Below, one piece after another: positions 33,367-41,874 of a DNA stretch of 64,000 nucleotides. The notes below the pieces were generated by a model. The model was not told where the DNA came from. It made no database searches and saw nothing but the letters and a program-made list of their open reading frames with translations. The stretch lies in NCBI GenBank assembly GCA_021555105.2, contig CP134604.1:1426001-1490000 (forward strand). Reading direction: 5' to 3'. The DNA is from Thalassospiraceae bacterium LMO-JJ14. GTDB taxonomy: Bacteria > Pseudomonadota > Alphaproteobacteria > Rhodospirillales > Casp-alpha2. The number at the start of each line of letters is the position of its first letter. Position 1 is the first letter of the stretch. A program made the translations under genes and the position numbers.

Positions 33367-34803
33367 ATGCCTGAATACCCTGACGTTAAATTGTACATCG
33401 CCGGCGAATGGCGCGACGGCAAAGAAGGCCGCACATTACCGGTCATTGATCCGGCGACGGAAGAGGAAATCGGGCGCCTTGCACACGCAACCGCACCCGA
33501 TCTGGACGACGCGCTCGCCGCTGCCGAGCGGGGGTTCCGGGTGTGGCGGGAAACGCCGGCGTTTGAACGTTACAAGGTGATGCGCCGCGCCGCGGACATC
33601 CTGCGTGAGCGCAAGGACGAAATCGCATGGCTGATGACGCGCGAGCAGGGCAAGCCGCTTGCGCAGTCGGCGCTTGAAGTTCTGGCCGGGGCGGATACCG
33701 TCGACTGGATTGCCGAAGAAGGCCGCCGGACCTACGGCCGTGTCATTCCGGCGCGCGCCGACGGCGTGACGCAAATGACGTTGAAGTTGCCGGTTGGCCC
33801 GGTCGCAGCCTTCTCACCGTGGAATTTTCCGGTCAACCAAATTGTCCGCAAGCTGTGTTCAGCGCTTGCCACCGGATGTTCGATCATCATCAAGGCCCCT
33901 GAGGAAACGCCGGCATCCCCGGCGGAACTGGTCCGTGCTTTTGCCGACGCGGGTGTGCCGTCTGACGTGATTAACCTGGTCTATGGCGTGCCGTCGGAGA
34001 TTTCCGAATACCTGATCCCGCATCCGGTCATCCGCAAGATATCGTTTACCGGCTCAACGCCCGTCGGCAAGCATCTCGCGGCGCTGGCCGGCCGCCATAT
34101 GAAGCGGGCGACCATGGAACTGGGCGGCCATGCGCCGGTATTGGTATTTGACGATGCCGACATCGACAAGGCGGTCGCGACGATGGCGTCGTTCAAGCTC
34201 CGCAATGCCGGGCAAGTCTGCATTTCGCCGACCCGGTTTCTGGTTCAAGACAAGATCGCGGACAAGTTCCTGGAAGGATTTTCCGGCGCGCTGCAAAGCG
34301 CCAGGGTCGGGAACGGCCTTGACGCGGACACGGACATGGGGCCGCTGGCGAACGAGCGCCGCATCCCGGCCATCGAAGCCATGATCAACGACGCCACATC
34401 AAAGGGCGCACGTCTGGTGAGCGGCGGCGAGCGGGTCGGCAACAAGGGCTATTTCTTTCAGCCGACGGTACTGAGCGATGTGCCTATCGATGCCGAGATT
34501 ATGAACGAGGAACCTTTTGGACCGGTGGCGGTGGTCAATCGTTTCAAAAGCTACGACGATGCCGTTCAGGAGGCCAACCGCCTGCCGTACGGTTTGGCGG
34601 CGTATGCCTTTACGGAGTCCGGCGAGACGGCCGACCGGCTGGGGCGCGAGGTCGAAAGCGGCATGCTCACGATCAACCATCTTGGGCTGGCACTCCCCGA
34701 GGTGCCGTTCGGCGGGATCAAGGACTCCGGCTATGGCACCGAAGGTGGGGCAGACGTGCTGGAAGCTTATCTCGAAACCCGGTTTGTCTCGACGCAGATG
34801 TAA
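33367..34803 (+). CDS. NAD-dependent aldehyde dehydrogenase (succinate-semialdehyde dehydrogenase-like)
   Basis: A 478-residue aldehyde dehydrogenase. The catalytic Glu lies in MELGGHAPVLVFDDAD (about residues 250-265) and the catalytic Cys in RNAGQVCISPTRFLVQ (about 280-295). The Asn of FSPWNFPVNQ (about 150-159) and the motif EEPFGPVAVV near the C-terminus complete the active site. The family type resembles GabD/succinate-semialdehyde and glutarate-semialdehyde dehydrogenases. In the context of the polyamine-type ABC importer, PuuB-like oxidase and ureohydrolase that follow, it could oxidise an aminoaldehyde derived from a polyamine or guanidino compound. ATG 33367 lies within an ORF open to 33328; only weak GGAA precedes it. 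Tandem hairpins follow the stop. Confidence 0.9.
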   Translation: MPEYPDVKLYIAGEWRDGKEGRTLPVIDPATEEEIGRLAHATAPDLDDALAAAERGFRVWRETPAFERYKVMRRAADILRERKDEIAWLMTREQGKPLAQSALEVLAGADTVDWIAEEGRRTYGRVIPARADGVTQMTLKLPVGPVAAFSPWNFPVNQIVRKLCSALATGCSIIIKAPEETPASPAELVRAFADAGVPSDVINLVYGVPSEISEYLIPHPVIRKISFTGSTPVGKHLAALAGRHMKRATMELGGHAPVLVFDDADIDKAVATMASFKLRNAGQVCISPTRFLVQDKIADKFLEGFSGALQSARVGNGLDADTDMGPLANERRIPAIEAMINDATSKGARLVSGGERVGNKGYFFQPTVLSDVPIDAEIMNEEPFGPVAVVNRFKSYDDAVQEANRLPYGLAAYAFTESGETADRLGREVESGMLTINHLGLALPEVPFGGIKDSGYGTEGGADVLEAYLETRFVSTQM

Positions 34804-34884
34804 TTCGCGTGCGTGCAGGCCGGCATTCCAGCCGTCCGGATTTCGCACCCGTTCGATAATATCTTTTTCCGGTTCCGCCGGGTC

Positions 34885-34936
34885 TCTGGCGACGGTGAAC
34901 ACCGCCGTCGCCAGAATGCCCGGTAGCGCCCGGGCA
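34885..34936 (+). terminator. Tandem hairpins downstream of the aldehyde dehydrogenase
   Basis: The first hairpin pairs TCTGGCGACGG (34885-34895) with CCGTCGCCAGA (34905-34915), a perfect 11-base stem. The second pairs TGCCCGG (34917-34923) with CCGGGCA (34930-34936) and is followed by GTGTTT. The T-run is weak, so termination efficiency is uncertain, but position after the stop and GC-rich stems fit a terminator. Confidence 0.5.
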
Positions 34937-35051
34937 GTGTTTGATCGATGAAAGCAGGGCGCGACGGAACGAGGCGGAGCGATTTGACAGGGACGGGCAG
35001 GCGGCAGCGGACCGTCGAATATAGATTAAATGCATGATGATTGAATTTTTT

Positions 35052-35067
35052 AATATTTGAATGAATG
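35052..35067. promoter_or_regulatory. AATATTTGA-NN-GAATG element upstream of the CaiC-like ligase
   Basis: The 16-base element AATATTTGA-AT-GAATG lies 50-65 bases before the ligase start. It matches AATATTTGA-CC-GAATG at 37820-37835, upstream of the ABC substrate-binding protein and the divergent LysR gene, at all 14 defined positions. Candidate LysR-type regulator site. Confidence 0.45.
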
Positions 35068-35116
35068 TTTTCAGCCGCGATGATGGAGCCACGTTGAACT
35101 TCATTTCGAGAAAACA

Positions 35117-36841
35117 ATGACGACACAACATCAAGACGGATTGCCGGCACGCACAGAAGACGGTGAAACGCCATCGATTCTGGAGATTCTCGGCAAGGGG
35201 CTTAAAGAATCCGATTTGATCGATGCGCACTTTCGTGACGCGCTCGCCCGTCAGCGCCAGATCGAGAGCGAACCGCTGCCCGTCAATATCGTACAGGTCC
35301 TGGATGACGTCGTGGCGGACGTCCCCGACCAGACGGCCTGGCATTTCTTCGAGGATGGCGTCTGCGAAACGTACCGTCAGATCCACGACAACGTAAACCG
35401 CCTGGCGCACGGCCTTCATAAGCTGGGCATCCGCAAAGGCAGCCATGTCGCCGTCATGATCGCCGGCAATGTGCCGGCATTCCCGACAACGTGGTTGGCG
35501 CTCGGGCGTCTCGGCGCGGTCATGGTGCCGGTCAACGACCGGTACTCCTCGCGTGAACTCGATTACATACTCAACGACAGCGATGCCGAATGGCTGGTGA
35601 TCGATATGCAGCTTTTGCCGTGTCTGGAAGGCATGCAGGAGCGCCCGGCAGTTCTGAGCGATCAACGCGTGATTACGGTCGGCGAGAGTGACGGCGACAA
35701 GCCGTATCATTGCCATGCGGACATCATGGCCGGCGGCGATGCCGCGTTCGTATACGACGATCCGCCCGGCCCCGAAGACATCATGAACATCCAGTACACA
35801 TCCGGCACCACGGGGTTCCCCAAGGGCTGTTTGCTGCGGCACAGCTACTGGACCGGCACCGCAAAGGTCGCGGCGCGGCGCGATGGACTGGTCTACAAGA
35901 ACATCCTCGCATCGACGCCGTACTATTATATGGACCCGCAATGGCTGACGCTCATGGCGTTTTATCAACGCGGTACCCTGTTCGTGGCGCGCCGCCAAAG
36001 TTCCAGCCGTTTCATGGAGTGGGTGCGCCGTTACGACATTCATTTTTGCCTGTTCAACGAGATGTTCTATCGCCAGCCGCCCCATCCCGAGGACCGCAAC
36101 AACGCGCTGCGCCGGGTCAATATTTACGGGCTGCGAAAAGAGATTCATCGCGATCTCCAGGACCGCTTCAACGTTCAGGCGCGCGAAGCCTTCGGCATGA
36201 CCGAAATCGGCGCTTCCATGTTCATGCCGCTCGAAGCGGTCGAGATGATCGGGTCCGGGTCATGCGGAATGCCGTGCGCGTTCCGCGAATGCAAGGTCGT
36301 CGACGAGCAAGGCAATGAAGTGCCCAACGGTGAAATCGGCGAGCTTGTGGTGCGCGGTCCGAATATCCTGCTGGGTTACTACAACAAACCCGAAGCGACA
36401 CGTGACGCGTTCTTCGGCGAGTGGTTCAGAACCGGCGACCTGTTTCGCCGCGATGCGCGCGGATTTTTCTACATCGTCGGGCGCATCAAGGACATGATCC
36501 GCCGCAACAGCGAAAACATCTCGGCCCGCGAGGTCGAGTCCGTCGCGGCGCAGGCGCCGGGCGTGCGCGATGTCGCCGCCGTACCCGTGCCGCATGAAAC
36601 GCGCGGCGAAGACGTGAAGATATATGTCATTGCCGAGCAGGCGGATGCACCGCCCCGTGCAGAAGACGTCATTGCCTTTTGCGAGAAAACCCTGGCCCCG
36701 TTCAAGGTGCCGCGATACGTGGAGTTTGTCGAAAAGTTTCCACGCACGCCTTCGGGCAAGATCTCCAAGAACGTCCTCAAGGCCGCGAAACCGGATCTGC
36801 GCGAAGGGTCGTGGGACGGCGAGGAAAAGCGCCAGCGCTAG
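35117..36841 (+). CDS. AMP-dependent CoA ligase, CaiC (crotonobetaine/carnitine-CoA ligase)-like
   Basis: A 574-residue ANL-superfamily ligase. YTSGTTGFPKGCLLRH (about residues 234-249) is the nucleotide loop; FGMTEIGASMFMPLE follows, then YNKPEATRDAFFGEWFRTGD and GRIKDMIRRNSENISAREVE (hinge/A8), and the catalytic lysine lies in PSGKISKN. The N-terminal about 60 residues and the ASTPYYYMDPQW region resemble CaiC-type and ATP-dependent acyl-CoA synthetases acting on small quaternary-amine or polar acids. The substrate is uncertain. It has its own AT-rich promoter with an element shared with the ABC importer promoter downstream. Convergent with the LysR gene, whose end is 13 bases away. Confidence 0.88.
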   Translation: MTTQHQDGLPARTEDGETPSILEILGKGLKESDLIDAHFRDALARQRQIESEPLPVNIVQVLDDVVADVPDQTAWHFFEDGVCETYRQIHDNVNRLAHGLHKLGIRKGSHVAVMIAGNVPAFPTTWLALGRLGAVMVPVNDRYSSRELDYILNDSDAEWLVIDMQLLPCLEGMQERPAVLSDQRVITVGESDGDKPYHCHADIMAGGDAAFVYDDPPGPEDIMNIQYTSGTTGFPKGCLLRHSYWTGTAKVAARRDGLVYKNILASTPYYYMDPQWLTLMAFYQRGTLFVARRQSSSRFMEWVRRYDIHFCLFNEMFYRQPPHPEDRNNALRRVNIYGLRKEIHRDLQDRFNVQAREAFGMTEIGASMFMPLEAVEMIGSGSCGMPCAFRECKVVDEQGNEVPNGEIGELVVRGPNILLGYYNKPEATRDAFFGEWFRTGDLFRRDARGFFYIVGRIKDMIRRNSENISAREVESVAAQAPGVRDVAAVPVPHETRGEDVKIYVIAEQADAPPRAEDVIAFCEKTLAPFKVPRYVEFVEKFPRTPSGKISKNVLKAAKPDLREGSWDGEEKRQR

Positions 36842-36853
36842 CCGAACATCCCG

Positions 36854-37780
36854 TCAGCCCTTCATTTTGCCGGGCAGCTTGTTTGCGCTCAGCTTCCGGC
36901 TTAGCTGCTCGCGGGTGTGTTCGACGAACCGATCGCACATCATGGATTTCGGGCGGTTGCGTGGCCGAAGCGTGCGGAGCGGCATGATAATGGCGGGCTC
37001 GAACCGGCGTGTGGCGAGAAGCCCGCGTGTTTCCAGTGTCTCGGCCGACAGCGGGTTCACCAGCGAAATGCCGCTACCGTACGAGACCATGGCACACAGG
37101 GATTCCGACATATAGGCTTCGACCGGACTGTTTACCGATATCCCGTACCGGTCGAGCATCGTATCGATGTTGTGACGCGTCCGGGTGTCGCGGCTGAAGC
37201 TCAGGAACGTCTCGTTTTCCAGGTCCGAAGGTTTGCAGACCTTGCGTTTCGTAAGCGGATGATCGACGGGCATTGCCAGCACCGCTTCCAGTTCGCACAG
37301 CGGCTGACTGCTGACCGCCGGATGGTCGATGCTGTTCCATCCGAAACCGACATCCGCCTGCTGTGCGATGATCCACTGAACAACGACACCGGCGTCGTGA
37401 ACGTGCAGCGAAATATTCGCGTTGGGATGATCGGAACGAAACGATCCGATGCAGTCGGGCAGCAGATTGAACCCCAGAACCGGCGACGCGACGATGCTGA
37501 CCTGACCGGTGGTGAGGGATTTCAGTTCCCGCGACATGCCGACGATACGCGTCAGGCTCAGGAACATTTTGTCGACTTCACCATAGAGCGTCATCGCTTC
37601 CGCCGTCGGATACAGACGGCGCCTGCGGCGTTCGAAAAGCTTCAGGCCAGTGGAGTGCTCGAGGAGCGAAATCGACTTGCTGACGCTTGGTTGCGACAAG
37701 CCCAGAGCATCGGCCGCGGCGGTCACGGTGCCGTAATCGATGACGGCGCGGAGTGCCTCTAACTGACGTACGGTAGCCAT
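36854..37780 (-). CDS. LysR-family transcriptional regulator
   Basis: A 308-residue LTTR. Residues 1-62 are the winged helix-turn-helix (QLEALRAVIDYGTVTAAADALGLSQPSVSKSISLLE), followed by a linker helix and a periplasmic-binding-protein-like effector domain (TTGQVSIVASPVLGFNLLP, then VGFGWNSID). The start is ATG 37780; the frame is open to 38446, but that part is antisense to the importer gene. It is divergent from the ABC substrate-binding protein gene. The AT-rich interval contains CAAAT-N6-ATTTG (37812-37827), a typical LTTR dyad, overlapping an element shared with the CoA ligase promoter. Likely controls both; the inducer is presumably the imported amine or its product. Confidence 0.92.
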   Translation of the reverse strand: MATVRQLEALRAVIDYGTVTAAADALGLSQPSVSKSISLLEHSTGLKLFERRRRRLYPTAEAMTLYGEVDKMFLSLTRIVGMSRELKSLTTGQVSIVASPVLGFNLLPDCIGSFRSDHPNANISLHVHDAGVVVQWIIAQQADVGFGWNSIDHPAVSSQPLCELEAVLAMPVDHPLTKRKVCKPSDLENETFLSFSRDTRTRHNIDTMLDRYGISVNSPVEAYMSESLCAMVSYGSGISLVNPLSAETLETRGLLATRRFEPAIIMPLRTLRPRNRPKSMMCDRFVEHTREQLSRKLSANKLPGKMKG

Positions 37781-37811
37781 AACAAACCATAGAATAAGGT
37801 TATGAACTTGG

Positions 37812-37835
37812 CAAATTTGAATATTTGACCGAATG
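37812..37835. promoter_or_regulatory. LysR-type dyad and shared promoter element
   Basis: CAAAT-TTGAAT-ATTTG (37812-37827) is an interrupted dyad of LTTR type in the LysR/importer divergent promoter. It overlaps AATATTTGA-CC-GAATG (37820-37835), which is repeated at 35052-35067 upstream of the CoA ligase. Confidence 0.5.
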
Positions 37836-37931
37836 AAGTCTCGCTGTTGTGATAATTCCACCATACGAACGACTGCTTCGCGGAACGGGCAGCACAGGTA
37901 TCCACAAGCTGAAACAGAGAGGTTTCTGAAA

Positions 37932-38996
37932 ATGATTAGAGCACTAACCATAGGCGCAGGGGCGCTGGCACTGAGCGGTCTTGTCGCGGCATCGCCGTTG
38001 CATGCAGCCGAAGTTTGTCCGGGCGAAAAACCGGACTCGATTGTCGTGAATGCATCCGGCGGCGCGATGGCGAACGCCATGCGTAAGGCCTTTAGCGCGG
38101 ACTTCGAAAAAATCCACGGGATCGAGGTGATTGACACCAGCCCGACCAACTTCGGCAAGCTGAAGGCGATGGTGACGTCGGGTAACGTCGAATGGACGGT
38201 CACGGAAATTGGCGGCCAGGACGTGCTGACGGCGGTCGATGAAGGTTTGCTGATGAAGATCGACCCGAAAATCGTCGACCGCTCACGCTTCCCGAAGGAA
38301 GCGCAGGAACTTGAAGACTGGTTCGCCAAGAGCGCGTACTCGACGGTGATGGCATATTCGACCAAAGCCTTCCCGAACGGCCACCCCACCACGTGGGCGG
38401 AATTCTGGGACGTGAAGAAATTCCCGGGACCGCGGTCGCTGCGCAATCATCCTGTCGACAATCTTGAATACGCATTGATGGCGGACGGTGTGGCGCCGGG
38501 GGATTTGTATCCGCTCGACGTTGACCGGGCCTTCAGGAAGATGGACGAAATCGCGCCGAATATTACGGTCTGGTGGAAGTCGGGTCAGCAGCCGGCGCAG
38601 CTTCTCCTGGACGGCGAAGTTGTGCTCGCATCCGGTTGGAACGGCCGTTTCTACAATCTGATCAAGGACGATGCGCCGATGGCGATCGAGTGGAACCAGG
38701 GCTTGATCAAACTCAGCGCCTACGGCATCCCGAAGGGCTCGCCGCATCCGTGTTGGGCGCAGCAGTATCTGGCGGTCATGACCGACCCGAAACGCCAGGC
38801 CGTATACGCCGAGGAAATCGGTTATCCGGGGCTGCATCTCGACTCGCCGAAGTACGTGAACGAGAAGCTGGCGAAGAACCTGCCGACCCATCCGGACAAC
38901 ATCTCCAAGCAGGTCTGGACGGATACGGTCTGGTGGCGCGATCATGGACAGGACGTTCATGAGCGCTGGAACAAGTGGATGCTGAAAAACCAGTAA
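37932..38996 (+). CDS. Extracellular solute-binding protein (spermidine/putrescine-type ABC importer)
   Basis: A 354-residue periplasmic binding protein. The signal peptide MIRALTIGAGALALSGLVAA...LHA is cleaved near residue 25. The mature start (PDSIVVNASGGAMANAMRKA) and the middle (TTWAEFWDVKKFPGPRSLRN) match the PotD/iron family-1-like proteins that serve polyamine-type ABC transporters. KGSPHPCWAQQYLAVMTDPKRQ, seen near the C-terminus, is typical as well. ATG 37932 has AGAGG at 9-base spacing. It is the first gene of a six-gene rightward set: binding protein, ATPase, two permeases, PuuB-like oxidase, amidohydrolase. Ligand is probably a polyamine or related amine (inference from family and neighbours). 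Confidence 0.9.
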   Translation: MIRALTIGAGALALSGLVAASPLHAAEVCPGEKPDSIVVNASGGAMANAMRKAFSADFEKIHGIEVIDTSPTNFGKLKAMVTSGNVEWTVTEIGGQDVLTAVDEGLLMKIDPKIVDRSRFPKEAQELEDWFAKSAYSTVMAYSTKAFPNGHPTTWAEFWDVKKFPGPRSLRNHPVDNLEYALMADGVAPGDLYPLDVDRAFRKMDEIAPNITVWWKSGQQPAQLLLDGEVVLASGWNGRFYNLIKDDAPMAIEWNQGLIKLSAYGIPKGSPHPCWAQQYLAVMTDPKRQAVYAEEIGYPGLHLDSPKYVNEKLAKNLPTHPDNISKQVWTDTVWWRDHGQDVHERWNKWMLKNQ

Positions 38997-39104
38997 GCAC
39001 CCGATTCGTCGACCCGGGGGGCGGCTATCAAGCGTGCCTCCCGGTCGATGACGGCTTTCCATGCCATGAGCACACGCCGCGACCACCTTTGACAGAGATC
39101 AGAA

Positions 39105-40196
39105 ATGACCAATGAGACCGATCTTCGCCTTGAACAGGCGCTGAAAACATTCGGCGACGTGACCGCGCTGGACCGGGTCGATTTATCGGTTCGCAATGGC
39201 GAGTTGCTGACCATCCTCGGCCCCAGTGGATCGGGCAAAACCACGTTGCTGCGTCTGGTTGCCGGCTTTGCGGAACCGGACGCCGGTCAAATCCTGTTGC
39301 AGGGCCGCGATATTACATATCTGCCGCCTGCGAAGCGCGATATCGGCATGGTGTTCCAGAACTATGCGCTGTTTCCGCATATGACGGTTGCCGAGAACGT
39401 CGCGTTTCCTCTCCGAATGCGTAAGACAGCCAAGGAGGATGTGGCGAAGCGGGTCAAGTGGGCGCTCGGCATTGTTGAACTTGGCGGGTATGAAGAACGA
39501 CTGCCCCGCCAGTTATCGGGCGGGCAGCAACAGCGCGTTGCGTTCGCCCGGGCCATCGTCTTCGATCCGCGCATTCTTCTTCTCGATGAGCCGTTCGGCG
39601 CACTGGACCGGAAACTGCGCGAACAGATTCAGCTCGAAGTCCGGCGTCTCCAGCAACAACTCAGCCTGACGTCCCTGTTCGTGACTCATGACCAGGAAGA
39701 AGCCCTCATCCTGTCGGATCGCATTGCTGTCATGAACAAGGGCCGGATCGAGCAGTTGGGAACCCCGCATGAAATTTACGAGAAACCCGCGAACCGGTTC
39801 GTTGCCGACTTTATCGGCATATCCAACCTCTTCTCGGGCCGTGTCGAGGGACGAGACAAACAGATAGCCGCGGTCCGGGACGAAGCGGGCCGGCTATTCC
39901 GTGTCGTCGGCGACGATATTCCCGATGCCGGCACCGACGCCGTGGTGCTTGTCCGGCCTGAACGGCTGCAACTCCTTGGGGAAGGCGAAGAGGCGGAGAA
40001 CAGCATCAGCGGCGAGGTCGCAGAGATCGTGTACCTGGGCCAGTCCGAGAAACTCCGTATCGAGACCGGTGCTGGCGAAGACGTGCTGATGCACCGCCAG
40101 ACGAGACTCGGCGAAGTGCGCCTGGATGTCGGGTCGCGCATCAATGTCGGGTGGTCGGCGGCGGATGCGCATTTGATTGTCGAGGCGAAGCCGTGA
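39105..40196 (+). CDS. ABC transporter ATP-binding protein (PotA/spermidine-putrescine type)
   Basis: A 363-residue importer ATPase. Walker A is GPSGSGKTT (39-47), the Q-loop is VFQNYALFPHMTVAENVAFP, the signature is QLSGGQQQRVAFARA, Walker B is ILLLDEPFGALDRKLR, and the H-loop is FVTHDQEEAL. A C-terminal TOBE domain follows (about 285-360), as in PotA. It is separated from the binding-protein gene by 108 bases. Its stop overlaps the first permease start (GTGA at 40193-40196), showing translational coupling. Confidence 0.94.
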   Translation: MTNETDLRLEQALKTFGDVTALDRVDLSVRNGELLTILGPSGSGKTTLLRLVAGFAEPDAGQILLQGRDITYLPPAKRDIGMVFQNYALFPHMTVAENVAFPLRMRKTAKEDVAKRVKWALGIVELGGYEERLPRQLSGGQQQRVAFARAIVFDPRILLLDEPFGALDRKLREQIQLEVRRLQQQLSLTSLFVTHDQEEALILSDRIAVMNKGRIEQLGTPHEIYEKPANRFVADFIGISNLFSGRVEGRDKQIAAVRDEAGRLFRVVGDDIPDAGTDAVVLVRPERLQLLGEGEEAENSISGEVAEIVYLGQSEKLRIETGAGEDVLMHRQTRLGEVRLDVGSRINVGWSAADAHLIVEAKP

Positions 40197-41050
40197 GCAC
40201 ATTGCTGACATGCTTCAGGCGAACCGGCGCGCTCCGCGAGCACGCGGGGCCGATAGCTCTCTCTTTGCCGGCGGTCATATTCCTTTTGATCCTGTTTGCG
40301 GTGCCCGTCGTGCAGTTGATGCTGCTGTCCGTGCAGTCGGGCAGTTTCGAGCACTACGAAAAAGCGTTCACCGACGAACTTTACGTCACGGTATTGCTGA
40401 ACACCTTCGAGATTGCATTGCTGGTCACCGTCATCTCGTTCCTGCTGGCGTACCCGCTCGCCTATTTTCTGACGGTGGCAACGCCCACGTGGCGGGCCAT
40501 CGGGATGTTCTGCCTGCTGATGCCGTTCTGGACCAGCATACTCGTGCGCACCTACGCGTGGATGGTGATCCTCGGCCGTCGCGGCATCATCAACGAAGCA
40601 CTGTTGTCGCTCGGGATCATCGATGCACCGGTGAGCCTGCTTTACAATACGCCGGCTGTGCTCGTCGGCATGGTCCACGTGTTAATGCCCTATATGGTGT
40701 TTCCGCTGTACGCCGTGATGCGGCGGGTGGATCCGAACCTGATGCAGGCGGCCTTCGGACTGGGGGCGCCGTCGTGGCGGGCGTTCGTGCATGTCTATTT
40801 TCCGATGACGATGCCGGGTGTGCTGGCCGGTGCGAGTCTGGTTTTCATCCTTTCGATGGGGTTCTTCATCACGCCTGTTCTGCTTGGCGGCGGCCGCGTA
40901 ACGATGATTGCCGTCCTGATCGAGCAGTTCGTGACCGAGTTCCTGGCCTGGGGGTTCGCGGGCGCGTTGTCGGTGGCGTTGTTGACGTTCACCCTCATCG
41001 TTTACGGCACATTCAAGTGGCTCATGAAGTCGGAGAGGAATCTGGCATGA
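40193..41050 (+). CDS. ABC transporter permease (PotB-like)
   Basis: A 285-residue inner-membrane permease with six membrane segments. The start is GTG 40193, overlapping the ATPase stop. The N-terminus PIALSLPAVIFLLILFAVPVVQL contains the first segment, and LLMPFWTSILVRTYAWMVILG matches the usual PotB second/third segment. The EAA loop reads PNLMQAAFGLGAPSWRAFVHVYFPMTMPG with the conserved central G. Its stop overlaps the partner permease start (ATGA, 41047-41050). Forms the channel with that partner. Confidence 0.93.
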   Translation: MSTLLTCFRRTGALREHAGPIALSLPAVIFLLILFAVPVVQLMLLSVQSGSFEHYEKAFTDELYVTVLLNTFEIALLVTVISFLLAYPLAYFLTVATPTWRAIGMFCLLMPFWTSILVRTYAWMVILGRRGIINEALLSLGIIDAPVSLLYNTPAVLVGMVHVLMPYMVFPLYAVMRRVDPNLMQAAFGLGAPSWRAFVHVYFPMTMPGVLAGASLVFILSMGFFITPVLLGGGRVTMIAVLIEQFVTEFLAWGFAGALSVALLTFTLIVYGTFKWLMKSERNLA

Positions 41051-41865
41051 CGCGAACGGATGAAAGGCGGCCACGCCGACGCAACTGGGGACGGATCGTT
41101 CTCGGTACGTACTGCGCTTTGGTGCTGATATTCCTGATGCTGCCGATTGTGGTCGTCTTTCCGCTGTCGTTCAGTTCGGCGAGTTATCTGCAGTTCCCGC
41201 CGCCGGGGTTTTCGCTGCAGTGGTACGAGGAGTACTTCAAGACGCCGTCCTGGATTAAAGCGACAATCGTCAGCCTGCAGGTGGGCGTGGGAACGACGAT
41301 CCTGGCCACGACCCTCGGCACGATGGTCGCCTTCAGTCTGGTGCGCGGCACATATCCGGGGAAGGCCTGGGTCGACCGCCTGGTGGCGGCGCCGATCGTC
41401 GTCCCCAATATTATCATCGCCGTCGCGATTTACGGTCTGTTCGCGGATCTGAGGCTGATCGGCAGTTGGTACGGCGTCATGGTCGGCCATACGGTGTACG
41501 CCATTCCGTTTGTCGTGCTGGTCGTCAGCGCGGCGCTGCGGAACTTCGACGTGTCGCAGGAGCACGCGGCCATGGGCCTCGGCGCCAGCCGCTTGCGCGC
41601 CGTGTTCACGGTCACGTTTCCGCAGATCAAGCCGGCCATTATTTCCGGCGCGTTTCTCGCCTTCATCACGTCGTTCGACGAGTTGATCATCGCGCTGTTC
41701 CTGAGCGGCTCCAACATGACGCTGCCGAAGAAAATGTTCGAAAACATCATCTCGGAGATCGATCCGACCATTTCGGCGGTTTCGGTTCTGCAAATCGTTT
41801 TGGTCGGCGTTGTTCTGTTTCTTGCACACAGACTGGGCGCCGGGGTTTCTCCCTTTAAATCGTAA
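41047..41865 (+). CDS. ABC transporter permease (PotC-like)
   Basis: A 272-residue partner permease beginning MTRTDERRPRRRNWGR, with six membrane segments. The first periplasmic loop has FSSASYLQFPPPGFSLQWYEEYF, the classic PotC motif. The EAA loop is EHAAMGLGASRLRAVFTVTFPQIKPA. The C-terminal FLSGSNMTLPKKMFENI is also family-typical. A longer rightward frame starting at 40177 runs through the first permease out of frame and should not be used. The PuuB-like oxidase begins 9 bases after its stop. Confidence 0.94.
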   Translation: MTRTDERRPRRRNWGRIVLGTYCALVLIFLMLPIVVVFPLSFSSASYLQFPPPGFSLQWYEEYFKTPSWIKATIVSLQVGVGTTILATTLGTMVAFSLVRGTYPGKAWVDRLVAAPIVVPNIIIAVAIYGLFADLRLIGSWYGVMVGHTVYAIPFVVLVVSAALRNFDVSQEHAAMGLGASRLRAVFTVTFPQIKPAIISGAFLAFITSFDELIIALFLSGSNMTLPKKMFENIISEIDPTISAVSVLQIVLVGVVLFLAHRLGAGVSPFKS

Positions 41866-41874
41866 GGCCGTATC

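Larger units (their letters stand above)
34804..35116. other. Intergenic region with tandem hairpins and AT-rich promoter
   Basis: The left half carries two hairpins after the aldehyde dehydrogenase. The right half (about 35000-35100) turns AT-rich and contains the AATATTTGA-NN-GAATG element of the CoA ligase promoter. No gene is supported here. Confidence 0.5.

Noticed and set aside
40177-41865. 562-residue rightward ORF spanning both permease genes
   Set aside because: Its first half is the first permease read out of frame; only the part from 41047 is a real permease.
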